Source: Serratia sp. UGAL515B_01 (lineage in GTDB: Bacteria; Pseudomonadota; Gammaproteobacteria; Enterobacterales; Enterobacteriaceae). Taken from it: a stretch of 64,000 nt of DNA. Under the pieces are notes generated by a model. That model saw only the letters and a list, made by a program, of their open reading frames with translations. It made no database searches and was not told the DNA's origin. The stretch covers positions 1,054,001-1,118,000 of the forward strand of contig NZ_CP109901.1 in assembly GCF_033095805.1 (NCBI RefSeq), read 5' to 3'. The position numbers were made by a program, and so were the translations under genes. Shown in pieces: positions 26,157 through 34,115 of the stretch (within the stretch, counting starts at the first letter, position 1; every line of letters begins with the position of its first letter).

Positions 26157-28262
26157 ATGTTAAATAAAAACAAATTAGCTGAAATATATAAAAAATTCGG
26201 TTTTACGCAAGAAAAAACTTATGATGACAATATAGCGGTGTATTCAATAAAAACAGGTCATTATCATAATGCCGACATCCTACCTTTGTTAGATGGAGTA
26301 GATGTTAATCAGACTTTTGAAGAATATAGACAACTGGGTTATGCATGTCAGATAAAAAAATACAACACTTATGAAGAAGCTCATAAGGAATTATTTGACG
26401 GTTTTTTTAGTGTCGAAACCACTAAAGAACGACTTATTAAAGATTATAAGATATTTACAGACGCTATAGTGAAGATCCACTCCTCAACTGCATCGTATTC
26501 ATATATAAACTCTAACTATTATATTAATGGGAGTGAAGGAGATTTAAATGTGGTTTCTGAGATTTTAGATAGAATAAATATAAATAAACCTATGCTTTTT
26601 TTGATTGAAGCAGCAGCAGGTTTTGGTAAAACATGTACAGCATATGAGTTGTTATTAGAGCTAGTGACAAAAAATATTGGCAAAATACCACTTTTTTCAG
26701 AGTTATCTCGAAACAGGCAAGCAAAAATATTTCGGTATGTATTACTCGACGAAATTGATAGGAGTTTCCCTCTTCTCAGTTCATCACTAGTTAGAAATGA
26801 AGTTCGTGCTGGAAATGTTCCTGTTATACTTGATGGCTTTGATGAACTTCTCCATGAAAGTACTAGTAACGATCAAGTAAACTATGAAAAAACAGAGCCA
26901 ATGCTGGAAACCATTACTGAGTTATTGACTGACAGTGCAAAAGTGGTATTAACAACCCGTAGAACTGCTATTTTTGACGGCGATGATTTTCATCAGTGGA
27001 TTGCTTCACATAAAGATGACTTTGATGTTATCAGAATAAGAATCCAGGAACCACAAATTGAAGATTGGATTCCAACAAACCGTTTGCAAGAAATTTCATC
27101 AGCAGGGTTCCCACTCGATAAGTTATCAAACCCAGTATTATTATCATTTTTAAGATGTATAGATGATAATGATTTTGAAAAAGTAGTCAAAGACCCAACA
27201 AAGATTGTTAGAAAATACTTTGACTCAATGCTTGAAAGGGAGAGGAAACGACAAGATTTATTAATGTCTATTGAAGATCAATATAAAATACTGAAGATCA
27301 TAGCTGATGATATGGTGCAGGGAAATTATACATCTGAGTCTCGTGAATATATATCTCTCGTGATAGTGGAAAAAAATCTATCTTTGCTAGAAGCGACGAG
27401 AAAACTTTACACTGTTGACGAAAGGCCAACAACTGATGAGATTGTTAATAAGCTTGCTTCCCACGCGCTTCTTGACCGTTCAGGATCTGAAGGACAAGGT
27501 ATCGGTTTTGTTAATGAATTTGTCCTCGGGAATTTCGTATCAGAAAATATTATTGATGACAGCAATAATGAATGGATCGGAGATAAACGTTTCATAGAAC
27601 CCGCAGTGCAGTCTTATATGCCCAGAATTGATGATGAGAAAGAATTGCTTTGGCATAGCCTTGAATTTTCTTTAAATTTCATGTCAGGACATGACAAAAT
27701 TTTGTACTGTCACAATCTATTAGGCAAAGTCCCATTAGATTTGAACCAAGATAGTGTTGAGCAATTAGTGATAACGAAGCTCAGTCTTGGCGATAAAAAC
27801 ACCATTACTGATACGATCTTTGTAGACTGTTCCTTCTTTAGTAGCGAACTCATATGTACAAATTTTCGTAATGTTACTTTTGTAGGTTGTTCTTTCATTG
27901 ACTGCAGTTTTTTATATTTAGATGGTAAGGAAGATATTTACTTCCTTGGTTGTGACTGTAATAATGATGCCATTCAGCAAAAAATATTAGAATTAGATAA
28001 TGAGTCTGATAATAACATTACAGATTGCGACATATATATACTTGAGAAATTTTGTCCGAAGGGGAGTGTTAGTTATTATAAACACAGGCCAATTAAAGGT
28101 TTGTGTGAAAATAACAATCATTTTTATCTTAATGAGATACTCTATACTATCCAGAAGCTTAAAAAAGAAGGCTATTTACTCACGCCGGACAAACGTTCAT
28201 TCCTAGAATTAAATATGTCGAAAATATCAGAAATAAAAACAATTCTAGGGAGATCGGTATAA
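26157..28262 (+). CDS. NACHT-type STAND NTPase (transposon cargo, candidate defence sensor)
   Basis: 701 aa from the ATG at 26157 (an in-frame ATG at 26136 is possible but poorly spaced from a ribosome binding site). The first ~150 residues are of unknown fold. The NTPase core has Walker A IEAAAGFGKTCTA (about 173-185), Walker B in VPVILDGFDELLHES (about 220-234, the DGxDE signature of NACHT proteins) and a sensor-1-like strand AKVVLTTRRTAIF. A helical region follows, and near 553-605 a short run of pentapeptide-like repeats rich in F and C (TIFVDCSFF, VTFVGCSFIDCSFLYL). STAND NTPases oligomerise on sensing a trigger. Strongly AT-rich compared with tnpA, and translationally coupled to the next gene. 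Confidence 0.82.
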   Translation: MLNKNKLAEIYKKFGFTQEKTYDDNIAVYSIKTGHYHNADILPLLDGVDVNQTFEEYRQLGYACQIKKYNTYEEAHKELFDGFFSVETTKERLIKDYKIFTDAIVKIHSSTASYSYINSNYYINGSEGDLNVVSEILDRININKPMLFLIEAAAGFGKTCTAYELLLELVTKNIGKIPLFSELSRNRQAKIFRYVLLDEIDRSFPLLSSSLVRNEVRAGNVPVILDGFDELLHESTSNDQVNYEKTEPMLETITELLTDSAKVVLTTRRTAIFDGDDFHQWIASHKDDFDVIRIRIQEPQIEDWIPTNRLQEISSAGFPLDKLSNPVLLSFLRCIDDNDFEKVVKDPTKIVRKYFDSMLERERKRQDLLMSIEDQYKILKIIADDMVQGNYTSESREYISLVIVEKNLSLLEATRKLYTVDERPTTDEIVNKLASHALLDRSGSEGQGIGFVNEFVLGNFVSENIIDDSNNEWIGDKRFIEPAVQSYMPRIDDEKELLWHSLEFSLNFMSGHDKILYCHNLLGKVPLDLNQDSVEQLVITKLSLGDKNTITDTIFVDCSFFSSELICTNFRNVTFVGCSFIDCSFLYLDGKEDIYFLGCDCNNDAIQQKILELDNESDNNITDCDIYILEKFCPKGSVSYYKHRPIKGLCENNNHFYLNEILYTIQKLKKEGYLLTPDKRSFLELNMSKISEIKTILGRSV

Positions 28263-29164
28263 TGTATAATGCAAGTGAACTTCGTATAATTCAAAACTTA
28301 CAGAATAATATTGAATGCGAACTCAATAGAATTGGTCTGTTATATCGTTTCTTTTCCAGAACAAAATCAGAAAGCTCTATTACTAAAAAATTCCTTAAAG
28401 AACCAGATAAATATTCAGAATACGGGAAAAAGATTCAAGATTTATTTGGCGTCAGAATTATTCTGTATTTTCCTGATGATTTACTAATAGCACAGGAAGC
28501 ATTGAGTAAATTATTTCAAGTTGACTCAAAAACAGTTGATGAAGCTGCAACTGACAATTTCTCTGCCACTCGCTGTAATTATGTGTTTAGACTCCCGGTT
28601 GATTTATCATCTGATAGTGTACTTATAAAGAAATATTCATATATAGATAAGACTTTCGAAGTTCAGTTCAGAACTATTCTTTCAGAGGGTTGGCATGAAG
28701 TCGAACATGATTTACGTTATAAATGCAAGGACGATTGGAACGAGCACAGCGATCTCAGCCGTGCGTTAAATGGAATATATGCATCCCTTGAAACATCAGA
28801 CTGGGGTATCATGAAATTATTTGAGGAGTTGGCATATCGAAATTATAAATCTTCATCATGGTCTGCTATGTTAAGAAACAAATTAAGACTGCGAATGGAT
28901 GATTCTATTGATAGTAATATCATCGAAATAATAGATGAGAAAAACCTAGGGAAAGATTTCTTTAGAATTGACAGGAACAAACTTTTAACCCTTATGTTGA
29001 ATTACGATATAGATATACCGATAAACCTCAATAATATTATATTCTTATGCAACCATTTTTTCGTTAATTCTCTCGATCTAAAAAATATTGCTCCAAGATT
29101 AATTTTACAAAAATTTATGGATGCAGAGGAAAAATATAAGGAGAAAAAATTTTTGTCTTCTTGA
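28262..29164 (+). CDS. RelA/SpoT-type nucleotide synthetase (candidate effector of the NACHT gene)
   Basis: 300 aa. A RelA/SpoT synthetase-like domain at about 10-180: the ATP-binding segment SRTKSESSITKKF (R.K...S...K as in small alarmone synthetases), IQDLFGVRIILYFPDD (D..G.R), and FEVQFRTILSEGWHEVEHDLRYK, in which the E.Q.RT and W.E.EHD..YK signatures are present. The substrate-loop motif GYxSxH is degenerate (NFSATRCNY). There is no HD hydrolase domain, so it could act as a toxic synthetase. The C-terminal ~120 residues are unassigned. Its ATG shares one base with the upstream stop (TAATG). Confidence 0.82.
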   Translation: MYNASELRIIQNLQNNIECELNRIGLLYRFFSRTKSESSITKKFLKEPDKYSEYGKKIQDLFGVRIILYFPDDLLIAQEALSKLFQVDSKTVDEAATDNFSATRCNYVFRLPVDLSSDSVLIKKYSYIDKTFEVQFRTILSEGWHEVEHDLRYKCKDDWNEHSDLSRALNGIYASLETSDWGIMKLFEELAYRNYKSSSWSAMLRNKLRLRMDDSIDSNIIEIIDEKNLGKDFFRIDRNKLLTLMLNYDIDIPINLNNIIFLCNHFFVNSLDLKNIAPRLILQKFMDAEEKYKEKKFLSS

Positions 29165-29187
29165 TGAGGTGATATTCAAAAAATAAA

Positions 29188-29215
29188 AGGTGCATAGGGA
29201 TTAGGCTATGCACCT
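29188..29215 (+). terminator. Hairpin after the cargo operon
   Basis: Perfect 10 bp stem AGGTGCATAG with CTATGCACCT around an 8-nt loop, 24 bp after the stop codon. A T-run follows only after 9 bases, so it may be a weak terminator. Confidence 0.6.
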
Positions 29216-29280
29216 AATGTTGGATTTTTCGTATAATTTGGACAGCGTTTTTTCACATGAGTTATGCAAATCTGCCTTTA

Positions 29281-29316
29281 GTGACGGAATTTTCTGGGAT
29301 TCCGGCGTAGAACCCC
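29281..29316 (-). repeat. Tn3-family right inverted repeat
   Basis: 36 bp reading GTGACGGAATTTTCTGGGAT and then TCCGGCGTAGAACCCC; it matches the left repeat in inverted orientation at all but about four positions. Confidence 0.93.
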
Positions 29317-29331
29317 CTATAGTCTATTTTT

Positions 29332-29559
29332 CTAACAGTAGGCAGATTCAAATCGGTTCTGCTCGGCCAGCAGCGACTTAGCATGTTCCGGCCAACTCTC
29401 ACTGTAAGCGCCGTACTGCTCGAAAAAACGGTCTAATTTGGCCAGACGCGCCACATTCGCCTGACTATCTTCTTCGCTTGGGCCTATCATGCGTTGCAAC
29501 TCTTCCAGACTCTCAGCACCACGAATGGCGGAAAGTAACTGCTCAACGGTGTATTCCAT
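29332..29559 (-). CDS. Small acidic protein of unknown function
   Basis: 75 aa, starting MEYTVEQLLSAIRGAESLEE with the ribosome binding site AAGGAGAATAAT. Helical and acidic, no membrane segment. Before the transposon arrived it lay directly upstream of the RHH-like gene (both on the minus strand), so the two may once have formed an operon. Family not recognised. Confidence 0.55.
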   Translation of the reverse strand: MEYTVEQLLSAIRGAESLEELQRMIGPSEEDSQANVARLAKLDRFFEQYGAYSESWPEHAKSLLAEQNRFESAYC

Positions 29560-29896
29560 ATTATTCTCCTTGTCGGGGACTACCCCCGTGACGTACAACA
29601 CGCACACGTAAGCGTTCCATTTGTCGTTACGTCGAAGGTATCGTTACGTTTGTCGTTACGCAAGTGATTTTTTAATCATCGCATCACGTCTTTTCCGCTT
29701 TCCGGCACGATGCGCTTTTCCCCGTAGCGGGCTCGCCCTTTCCGCTTTGCGTGTTTCTCGGAAGCTGTCCTGGTTGGCCAAGCAGCTGAAGCTGGCTTCA
29801 GTTATCTGTGAAAGTCGTAAATGTTACAGCAGTAGATGGTGCTAATTGGTGTGTCTTTATTGCTGGATGTCATGGCTCTTTATTGTCACAAAAAAC
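29560..29896. other. gene-free interval carrying the island repeat, copy A
   Basis: About 340 bp. It contains repeat copy A (stem-loop 29708-29735 and stem-loop 29738-29764) and a degenerate second half copy near 29795-29822. The rest shows nothing recognisable. Confidence 0.5.
29708..29764 (+). repeat. Island double stem-loop repeat, copy A
   Basis: A first 28-nt unit begins CGAT and ends CTCG. After a 2-nt spacer comes the second unit, CTTTCCG to CGGAAG. The dimensions are identical to copies B, C and H. It lies directly upstream of the module at 29979. Confidence 0.65.
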
Positions 29897-29925
29897 TTGC
29901 GCTTGGTCGCAATTGCGACCATAAT
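29897..29925 (+). promoter_or_regulatory. Promoter with 18 bp palindromic operator
   Basis: -35 TTGCGC (29897-29902), 17 bp spacer, -10 CATAAT (29920-29925). The spacer is filled by the perfect palindrome TGGTCGCAATTGCGACCA (29904-29921), a natural site for the HTH regulator encoded two genes downstream. This would be autorepression, as known for Aca proteins. Confidence 0.7.
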
Positions 29926-29933
29926 AAAGTCAA

Positions 29934-29956
29934 CGGTTCGGGGAGGGCTCGAACCG
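29934..29956 (+). promoter_or_regulatory. Leader stem-loop before the first ORF of the module
   Basis: CGGTTCG pairs with CGAACCG around the loop GGGAGGGCT, 22 bp before the ATG at 29979. Aca2 of phage ZF40 is known to bind both an operator and a leader RNA stem-loop; this hairpin could serve that role. The function is inferred from position only. Confidence 0.5.
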
Positions 29957-29978
29957 ACTCAAAAAAGTGAGAAGCATT

Positions 29979-30275
29979 ATGAACACATTCGAAATTGAAA
30001 ATATCAGAATAGAAACAATAACTGACTTCGATATGGTCAAGTTCGACCTTGTTACTAAGAAAGGTCGTGTAGAATTGGCCGAGCATGTCAATTATGATAG
30101 CGATGGAAATTTTAAATCTGTTGAATTCACTGACAGCAACATTCGATGTAATCTTGTTGACGAATTGTGTTCTGTTTTCGATATGAGTAAAAAACCTGGA
30201 CTCATGCCGAAAATAGATTATGTTCCTTTTGCTGAGATAATAGAGGAAGTTCAAGAAGCACTGCAGCTTAATTAA
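29979..30275 (+). CDS. 98-residue protein of unknown function, candidate anti-CRISPR/anti-defence protein
   Basis: 98 aa, acidic (many Asp/Glu, e.g. ETITDFDMVKFDLV, and AEIIEEVQEAL at the end), soluble, no recognised domain. The ATG at 29979 has GAGAAG upstream; a GTG 12 bp earlier is less likely. It is first in a three-gene operon, 32 bp before an Aca2/DUF1870-like regulator gene. Known anti-CRISPR loci have this layout: a small unrecognised protein followed by an aca gene. Function is guilt by association only. Confidence 0.6.
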   Translation: MNTFEIENIRIETITDFDMVKFDLVTKKGRVELAEHVNYDSDGNFKSVEFTDSNIRCNLVDELCSVFDMSKKPGLMPKIDYVPFAEIIEEVQEALQLN

Positions 30276-30307
30276 TCATTCGGGGTACCCCTTATTTAGG
30301 AACTAAT

Positions 30308-30670
30308 ATGAATAAAAATGAACTCAAGCAGTTGCGAAGATTGCTGTTCCTTGAAGTAACTGAAGCTGCAAAATTGATTGGCGAGTGCGAGCCGAGAACT
30401 TGGCAGCGCTGGGAAAAGGGAGACAGAGTCATCCCGAACGACGTTGCGCAGATTGTTCAAATGTTGGCGCTGACGCGCTTAGAACGTTTGCAGTTCGCGT
30501 TTAACGATACCGACCCAAATTACCGTTATTTTGAAACGTTCGAAGAATACAAAGCTGCGAACGGCTGCGGTAATGAGCTGATGTGGCGAGTTGCTCAATC
30601 AGTATCTGCTTCATTAATTTGTGAGCGAGAAGCGGATAAATGGAGGTCAGAAGAGATTATTCATAAGTGA
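30308..30670 (+). CDS. Aca2/DUF1870-like HTH regulator
   Basis: 120 aa. N-terminal HTH (LKQLRRLLFLEVTEAAKLIG ... RTWQRWEKGDRVIPNDV) and C-terminal segment with YFETFEEYKAANG and WRVAQSVSASLI. This is close in layout to Aca2 of phage ZF40 (LQAIRKLLML, SWQYWESG, LRFYNKLDEY, WRLSQSVA as I recall it) and more distantly to E. coli YdiL. Predicted to dimerise and repress its own operon at the 29904 palindrome. It is 27 bp before the helicase gene. Confidence 0.72.
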   Translation: MNKNELKQLRRLLFLEVTEAAKLIGECEPRTWQRWEKGDRVIPNDVAQIVQMLALTRLERLQFAFNDTDPNYRYFETFEEYKAANGCGNELMWRVAQSVSASLICEREADKWRSEEIIHK

Positions 30671-30697
30671 TAAATAATTTAAAAATGAGAGTAAATA

Positions 30698-32785
30698 ATG
30701 TTTAAGCCTAAATATTTTCAGGAACAAGCGGCTCAGGCTGCTGTTCAAGAACTTAGCACAGCAGATAAGGCACTTGTTGTCATGTGTTGTGGTTCTGGTA
30801 AAACATACACGGGGGCCATTATAGCTGAGAAGATGAATGCTATGGTGACTGTGATCGTCGCACCAACCATTATGTTGGTTGATCAAATTGCCGATGAATA
30901 TAGGATAACGACAAATCGGAAAGTGTTAAAATATCATAGCGAAAATGCCCTTACATCGGATTTTTTTACGGCAAAACCGCCATTCATTAATATCGCTATT
31001 GTTACAACCTATAATTCTATACCGATGATGCTAACCCTGTTGGCGGATAAAAAAATTCAAGTTGATTTGGTCATATACGACGAAATGCATCGAACTGCGG
31101 GAAAAGTAAGTTCATTATTCAATCAAACTCTCGAAGGGTTCCCAGGCGTGATTAAACGCCTTGGAATGACGGCAACACCAAGGCACGCATCCTATCAGGA
31201 AAAGGATGATAAGACAGATTTCTTCAGTATGGATAATGAGGAAATCTACGGTAAAATAGTCTATTCATACCAGATACGTAAAGCTATTGAAGATGATGTT
31301 ATCAGTGATTACAAATTGCTTGTAGCATGTGTTACTGACTCCGATGTGCGAGACTATCTGAAAGGCAAAACGATCACCACTTCAGATCATAAAACGTATG
31401 CCATTGCACTCACCCTTAAACGGGCTATGACGCAGTATGGACTGAAAAAAGTAATTACCTACCATGCCACGATTGATGAGGCCAGCAAAGCGGCGAGGAT
31501 CTTTTCAGACGTGCTTGATACACCGGTCACGCATGTTTCTAGCATGCAGGGACCTTATACTCGTAATTCGCACTTTTCAATTTACAAAAACAGTGATGCA
31601 TGTGTAATCACCAATGCCAGGTGTTTGAATGAGGGGATGAATGTACCAGAAACCGATGCAGTCATGTTTTGCAGTAGCAAGACGTCTGCGATCGACATTA
31701 TTCAATGCGCTGGCAGAGCTATGAGGAAGTATCCTGGAAAGAGCTTGGGGTATATTATTCTTCCGGTACTCAGTGGTGAAAACTCACTGGAGTACAGTGA
31801 TTATTCTGTCATCTTGCAGGTACTAAATTCATTATCTGAGAATGATGAACTGTTACATCGGGCTATAAAACTCTATGTACCTAAAGATAATTCTCCAGGA
31901 AATACATTGCTCCCGTCTTTTTTCAGGTTCACTGATGAAAAAAGCTTTGATGTACAGAAACTATCGAAGCTTATTTATCTAAAGGTTTATGATTCATTCA
32001 ATAAAACGTTTCTTGATCGTGTGGAGCAACTTAAGGAATTTATCCGAATCAATGGGCATTGTCGCATATTAACAGCGGAGTCGGGAAGCTTTGGTGTTTG
32101 GGTTAAACATATGCGTTCTCTAAACGCTCGCAATGTATTGGATATAGAGAAAAAGCGAATTCTTGATGAGTTGGGCTTCATATGGGATTATAAGCAGGAG
32201 TTGTTTTTCCAGAATATTGAATCATTACGCGACTATTTACAGGGGGGGAATACCGTAGACGAGGCATCAACTGGCCCTTTTAAGGAATTTTTAAAGGCAA
32301 GACGAGCCGCGTACCATAAAAATTCATTGCCAGCCTATCAAAAAGAGGTGCTTGAATCCCTGGGTGTCGTTTTTGATATCCCAACAAGCATTTTTGAACG
32401 TAAAGTTCGTCAGTTAAAAATGGAAGTTTCCGATACAGGAAAGATTGCGAAGGATTCGGAGCTTGTTGATTGGGTAAAATACTTGAGGCAGAAATTTCGT
32501 AAAAATCTACTTACTGAGGCACAAATTTGCCAGTTGCGTAAGGCAGGTCTAGAGTTAAATACTGCTGGAGAGAGTGATCAAGTTTTTCTTAGAAAACTGA
32601 CTGAATTGGCTGAAACATTACGAGATAACGGAAAAATCACTCCTGCTATGAACAGCTTTCGGGGGACAATCAGGAAGCGCAACATTAATAAATCGCTAGA
32701 GAAAGCGCGATTGGAAGAAATATTGAAATTTGAGAAAATGTACCGTATTAAAATTATTGAAGGTATGGAAGATAATCCTGAGTGA
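30698..32785 (+). CDS. DEAD/DEAH-box superfamily 2 helicase with helicase-associated domains
   Basis: 695 aa. Motif I VVMCCGSGKTYTG (about 27-39), motif II IYDEMHRTAG, motif III RLGMTATPRH, and the second RecA domain with motif VI IIQCAGRAMRKYPG. The C-terminal half (about 430-680) has repeats resembling HA domains (LKEFIRINGHCRIL ... FGVWVKHMRSLNARN). Such helicases occur in type I restriction-like, conjugative and phage-defence loci; no nuclease is fused here. It shares the operon with the Aca2-like gene, so the regulator may control a helicase rather than an anti-CRISPR. Confidence 0.85.
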   Translation: MFKPKYFQEQAAQAAVQELSTADKALVVMCCGSGKTYTGAIIAEKMNAMVTVIVAPTIMLVDQIADEYRITTNRKVLKYHSENALTSDFFTAKPPFINIAIVTTYNSIPMMLTLLADKKIQVDLVIYDEMHRTAGKVSSLFNQTLEGFPGVIKRLGMTATPRHASYQEKDDKTDFFSMDNEEIYGKIVYSYQIRKAIEDDVISDYKLLVACVTDSDVRDYLKGKTITTSDHKTYAIALTLKRAMTQYGLKKVITYHATIDEASKAARIFSDVLDTPVTHVSSMQGPYTRNSHFSIYKNSDACVITNARCLNEGMNVPETDAVMFCSSKTSAIDIIQCAGRAMRKYPGKSLGYIILPVLSGENSLEYSDYSVILQVLNSLSENDELLHRAIKLYVPKDNSPGNTLLPSFFRFTDEKSFDVQKLSKLIYLKVYDSFNKTFLDRVEQLKEFIRINGHCRILTAESGSFGVWVKHMRSLNARNVLDIEKKRILDELGFIWDYKQELFFQNIESLRDYLQGGNTVDEASTGPFKEFLKARRAAYHKNSLPAYQKEVLESLGVVFDIPTSIFERKVRQLKMEVSDTGKIAKDSELVDWVKYLRQKFRKNLLTEAQICQLRKAGLELNTAGESDQVFLRKLTELAETLRDNGKITPAMNSFRGTIRKRNINKSLEKARLEEILKFEKMYRIKIIEGMEDNPE

Positions 32786-33026
32786 AATCTGCAGTTGGCT
32801 TAATTTATCATTCAGTTCTTTTCCGATGAGAGACTGAATTACGCAGACGTTGACTGACGGAGAGTGGAAGATACCCAGGCTTTGTATCTGGTATCAAGAA
32901 CAGCAACAACGAACGTCTGCTGGACATGAAAAAATGACGTATGTAGAGTGGCAGCAAAGGAATCCGATTTTATTTTCAGTTTCAGACAGTAGATTACTAA
33001 CGCAAGTTGGAATAAAAAGATATTCT

Positions 33027-33071
33027 CTACATTATTTATTATTATGTTCCCAATAATAATAAATAATGTAG
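33027..33071. repeat. Perfect 19 bp AT-rich inverted repeat
   Basis: CTACATTATTTATTATTAT is followed by a 7-nt loop (GTTCCCA) and its exact complement. It lies 22 bp before repeat copy B. It could form a cruciform or a strong RNA hairpin; no T-run follows. Confidence 0.75.
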
Positions 33072-33093
33072 TCAATGCCGTCTGGACCAGATG

Positions 33094-33151
33094 CGTTCCA
33101 CTTTATTCCGTAACGGGAACGGCCTTTCCGTTCTCTGTAAAACCCGGAAAG
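33094..33151 (+). repeat. Island double stem-loop repeat, copy B
   Basis: First unit CGTTCC ... GGGAACG, in which the third base pair is T-A instead of A-T as in copies C and H, keeping the stem. After a 2-nt spacer the second unit runs CTTTCCG to CGGAAAG. Confidence 0.65.
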
Positions 33152-33251
33152 CGTAAAAAGCTCTATGGGGGAAGGCGTCTTACATTGAGTTATACGAGAG
33201 AATCTAGTCAGGTTGATGGACAGAAAGATACTGTCCATCTGAATAATCTCT

Positions 33252-34115
33252 TTAATTGATGTAAAAATGCGACGTCCCGCTCTGAAGCATTACTGCGGGT
33301 AAATTGTTATCTATGTCGTCCGAAAGATAAATATAAATCCAAGAGGGCAGATTGCTGCTAAGTTTCTGTATGAGCGCACGATTATTGCGAGCCTCGATAG
33401 CATCAAGTTTTCTATTGTCGGTAATATCAATTGATATATATGATGGATCCATCATGTAGCTGTGTTCAGTTGTACCAGGGAGAATAAAATCAGGGGTTTT
33501 AACCAAACCTGCTGCCCCTTCATTTTTAATATAAAGAAGGCAAGCATTAGGCTTACTCTGGTTGTCAAACCGGTTTGTTTGACAATGGATATCGTTATCC
33601 CAGATGAAGTATGTACTGATGCGTGATTTATTGCCGGCTAACCCAAGTGTGAAGGTATTGAGTGGACTTCCATTCATCTCAGACATTTTATTGAATTGCA
33701 TGTCAGGCCAGGTCTTTTTTATTGCCTCATTTAATACTTGCTCGATGACCATACTGGCAGGTTTTTCTGATGTTGTCAGGTTCTGAGGGAGCCAGGCCAG
33801 CATATAATCAAAGTCCCATTCCTTTAGAGCCATACCCACAGGATAACTGTACTTTATAAGTGGAGTCAGATCCATTCTAGAGAGATTCAGAGGGTTGTTA
33901 TCAGTAGTTAATCCCCAATAATAGTCACTCTCCTTAAATTTATTTTTTAACTCTGTTGGTACTTCTTTATCGAAGAATAGATCCATGTTACTGGCGTTAT
34001 TTACATTCCATGCATAGCTGTGTGAGACATCTAGTTTGGTCGATTTTGGTAAAATTGATGTGCATCCGGTGAGGAGTGTTGGCAATATTATAAAAAGCAG
34101 TGAGCTAAATTTCAT
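33252..34115 (-). CDS. Lipoprotein of unknown function
   Basis: 287 aa. Signal with lipobox LLTGC (MKFSSLLFIILPTLLTGCTS), then a soluble mixed alpha/beta protein with few Cys (in NDIHCQTN and NACLLYI). No family recognised. It lies between repeat copies B and C, opposite in strand to the neighbouring modules, and has low GC like the cargo genes. Confidence 0.65.
   Translation of the reverse strand: MKFSSLLFIILPTLLTGCTSILPKSTKLDVSHSYAWNVNNASNMDLFFDKEVPTELKNKFKESDYYWGLTTDNNPLNLSRMDLTPLIKYSYPVGMALKEWDFDYMLAWLPQNLTTSEKPASMVIEQVLNEAIKKTWPDMQFNKMSEMNGSPLNTFTLGLAGNKSRISTYFIWDNDIHCQTNRFDNQSKPNACLLYIKNEGAAGLVKTPDFILPGTTEHSYMMDPSYISIDITDNRKLDAIEARNNRALIQKLSSNLPSWIYIYLSDDIDNNLPAVMLQSGTSHFYIN

Larger units (their letters stand above)
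22244..29316. mobile_element. Complete Tn3-family transposon (7,073 bp) with NACHT-RelA/SpoT cargo
   Basis: 36 bp terminal inverted repeats at 22244-22279 and 29281-29316, both starting GGGGTTCTACGCCGGAA from outside and ending in CCGTCAC. They are flanked by a 5 bp direct duplication CTATA (22239-22243 and 29317-29321). Gene order: tnpA (minus), res region, tnpR (plus), then two cargo genes (plus). Both transposition genes are intact, and the clean target duplication suggests a fairly recent insertion. Confidence 0.93.
32786..33251. other. gene-free interval with hairpin and island repeat, copy B
   Basis: About 465 bp. It carries a perfect 19 bp hairpin at 33027-33071 and repeat copy B at 33094-33151. 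Reading frames in it are short and lack ribosome binding sites. Confidence 0.5.
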
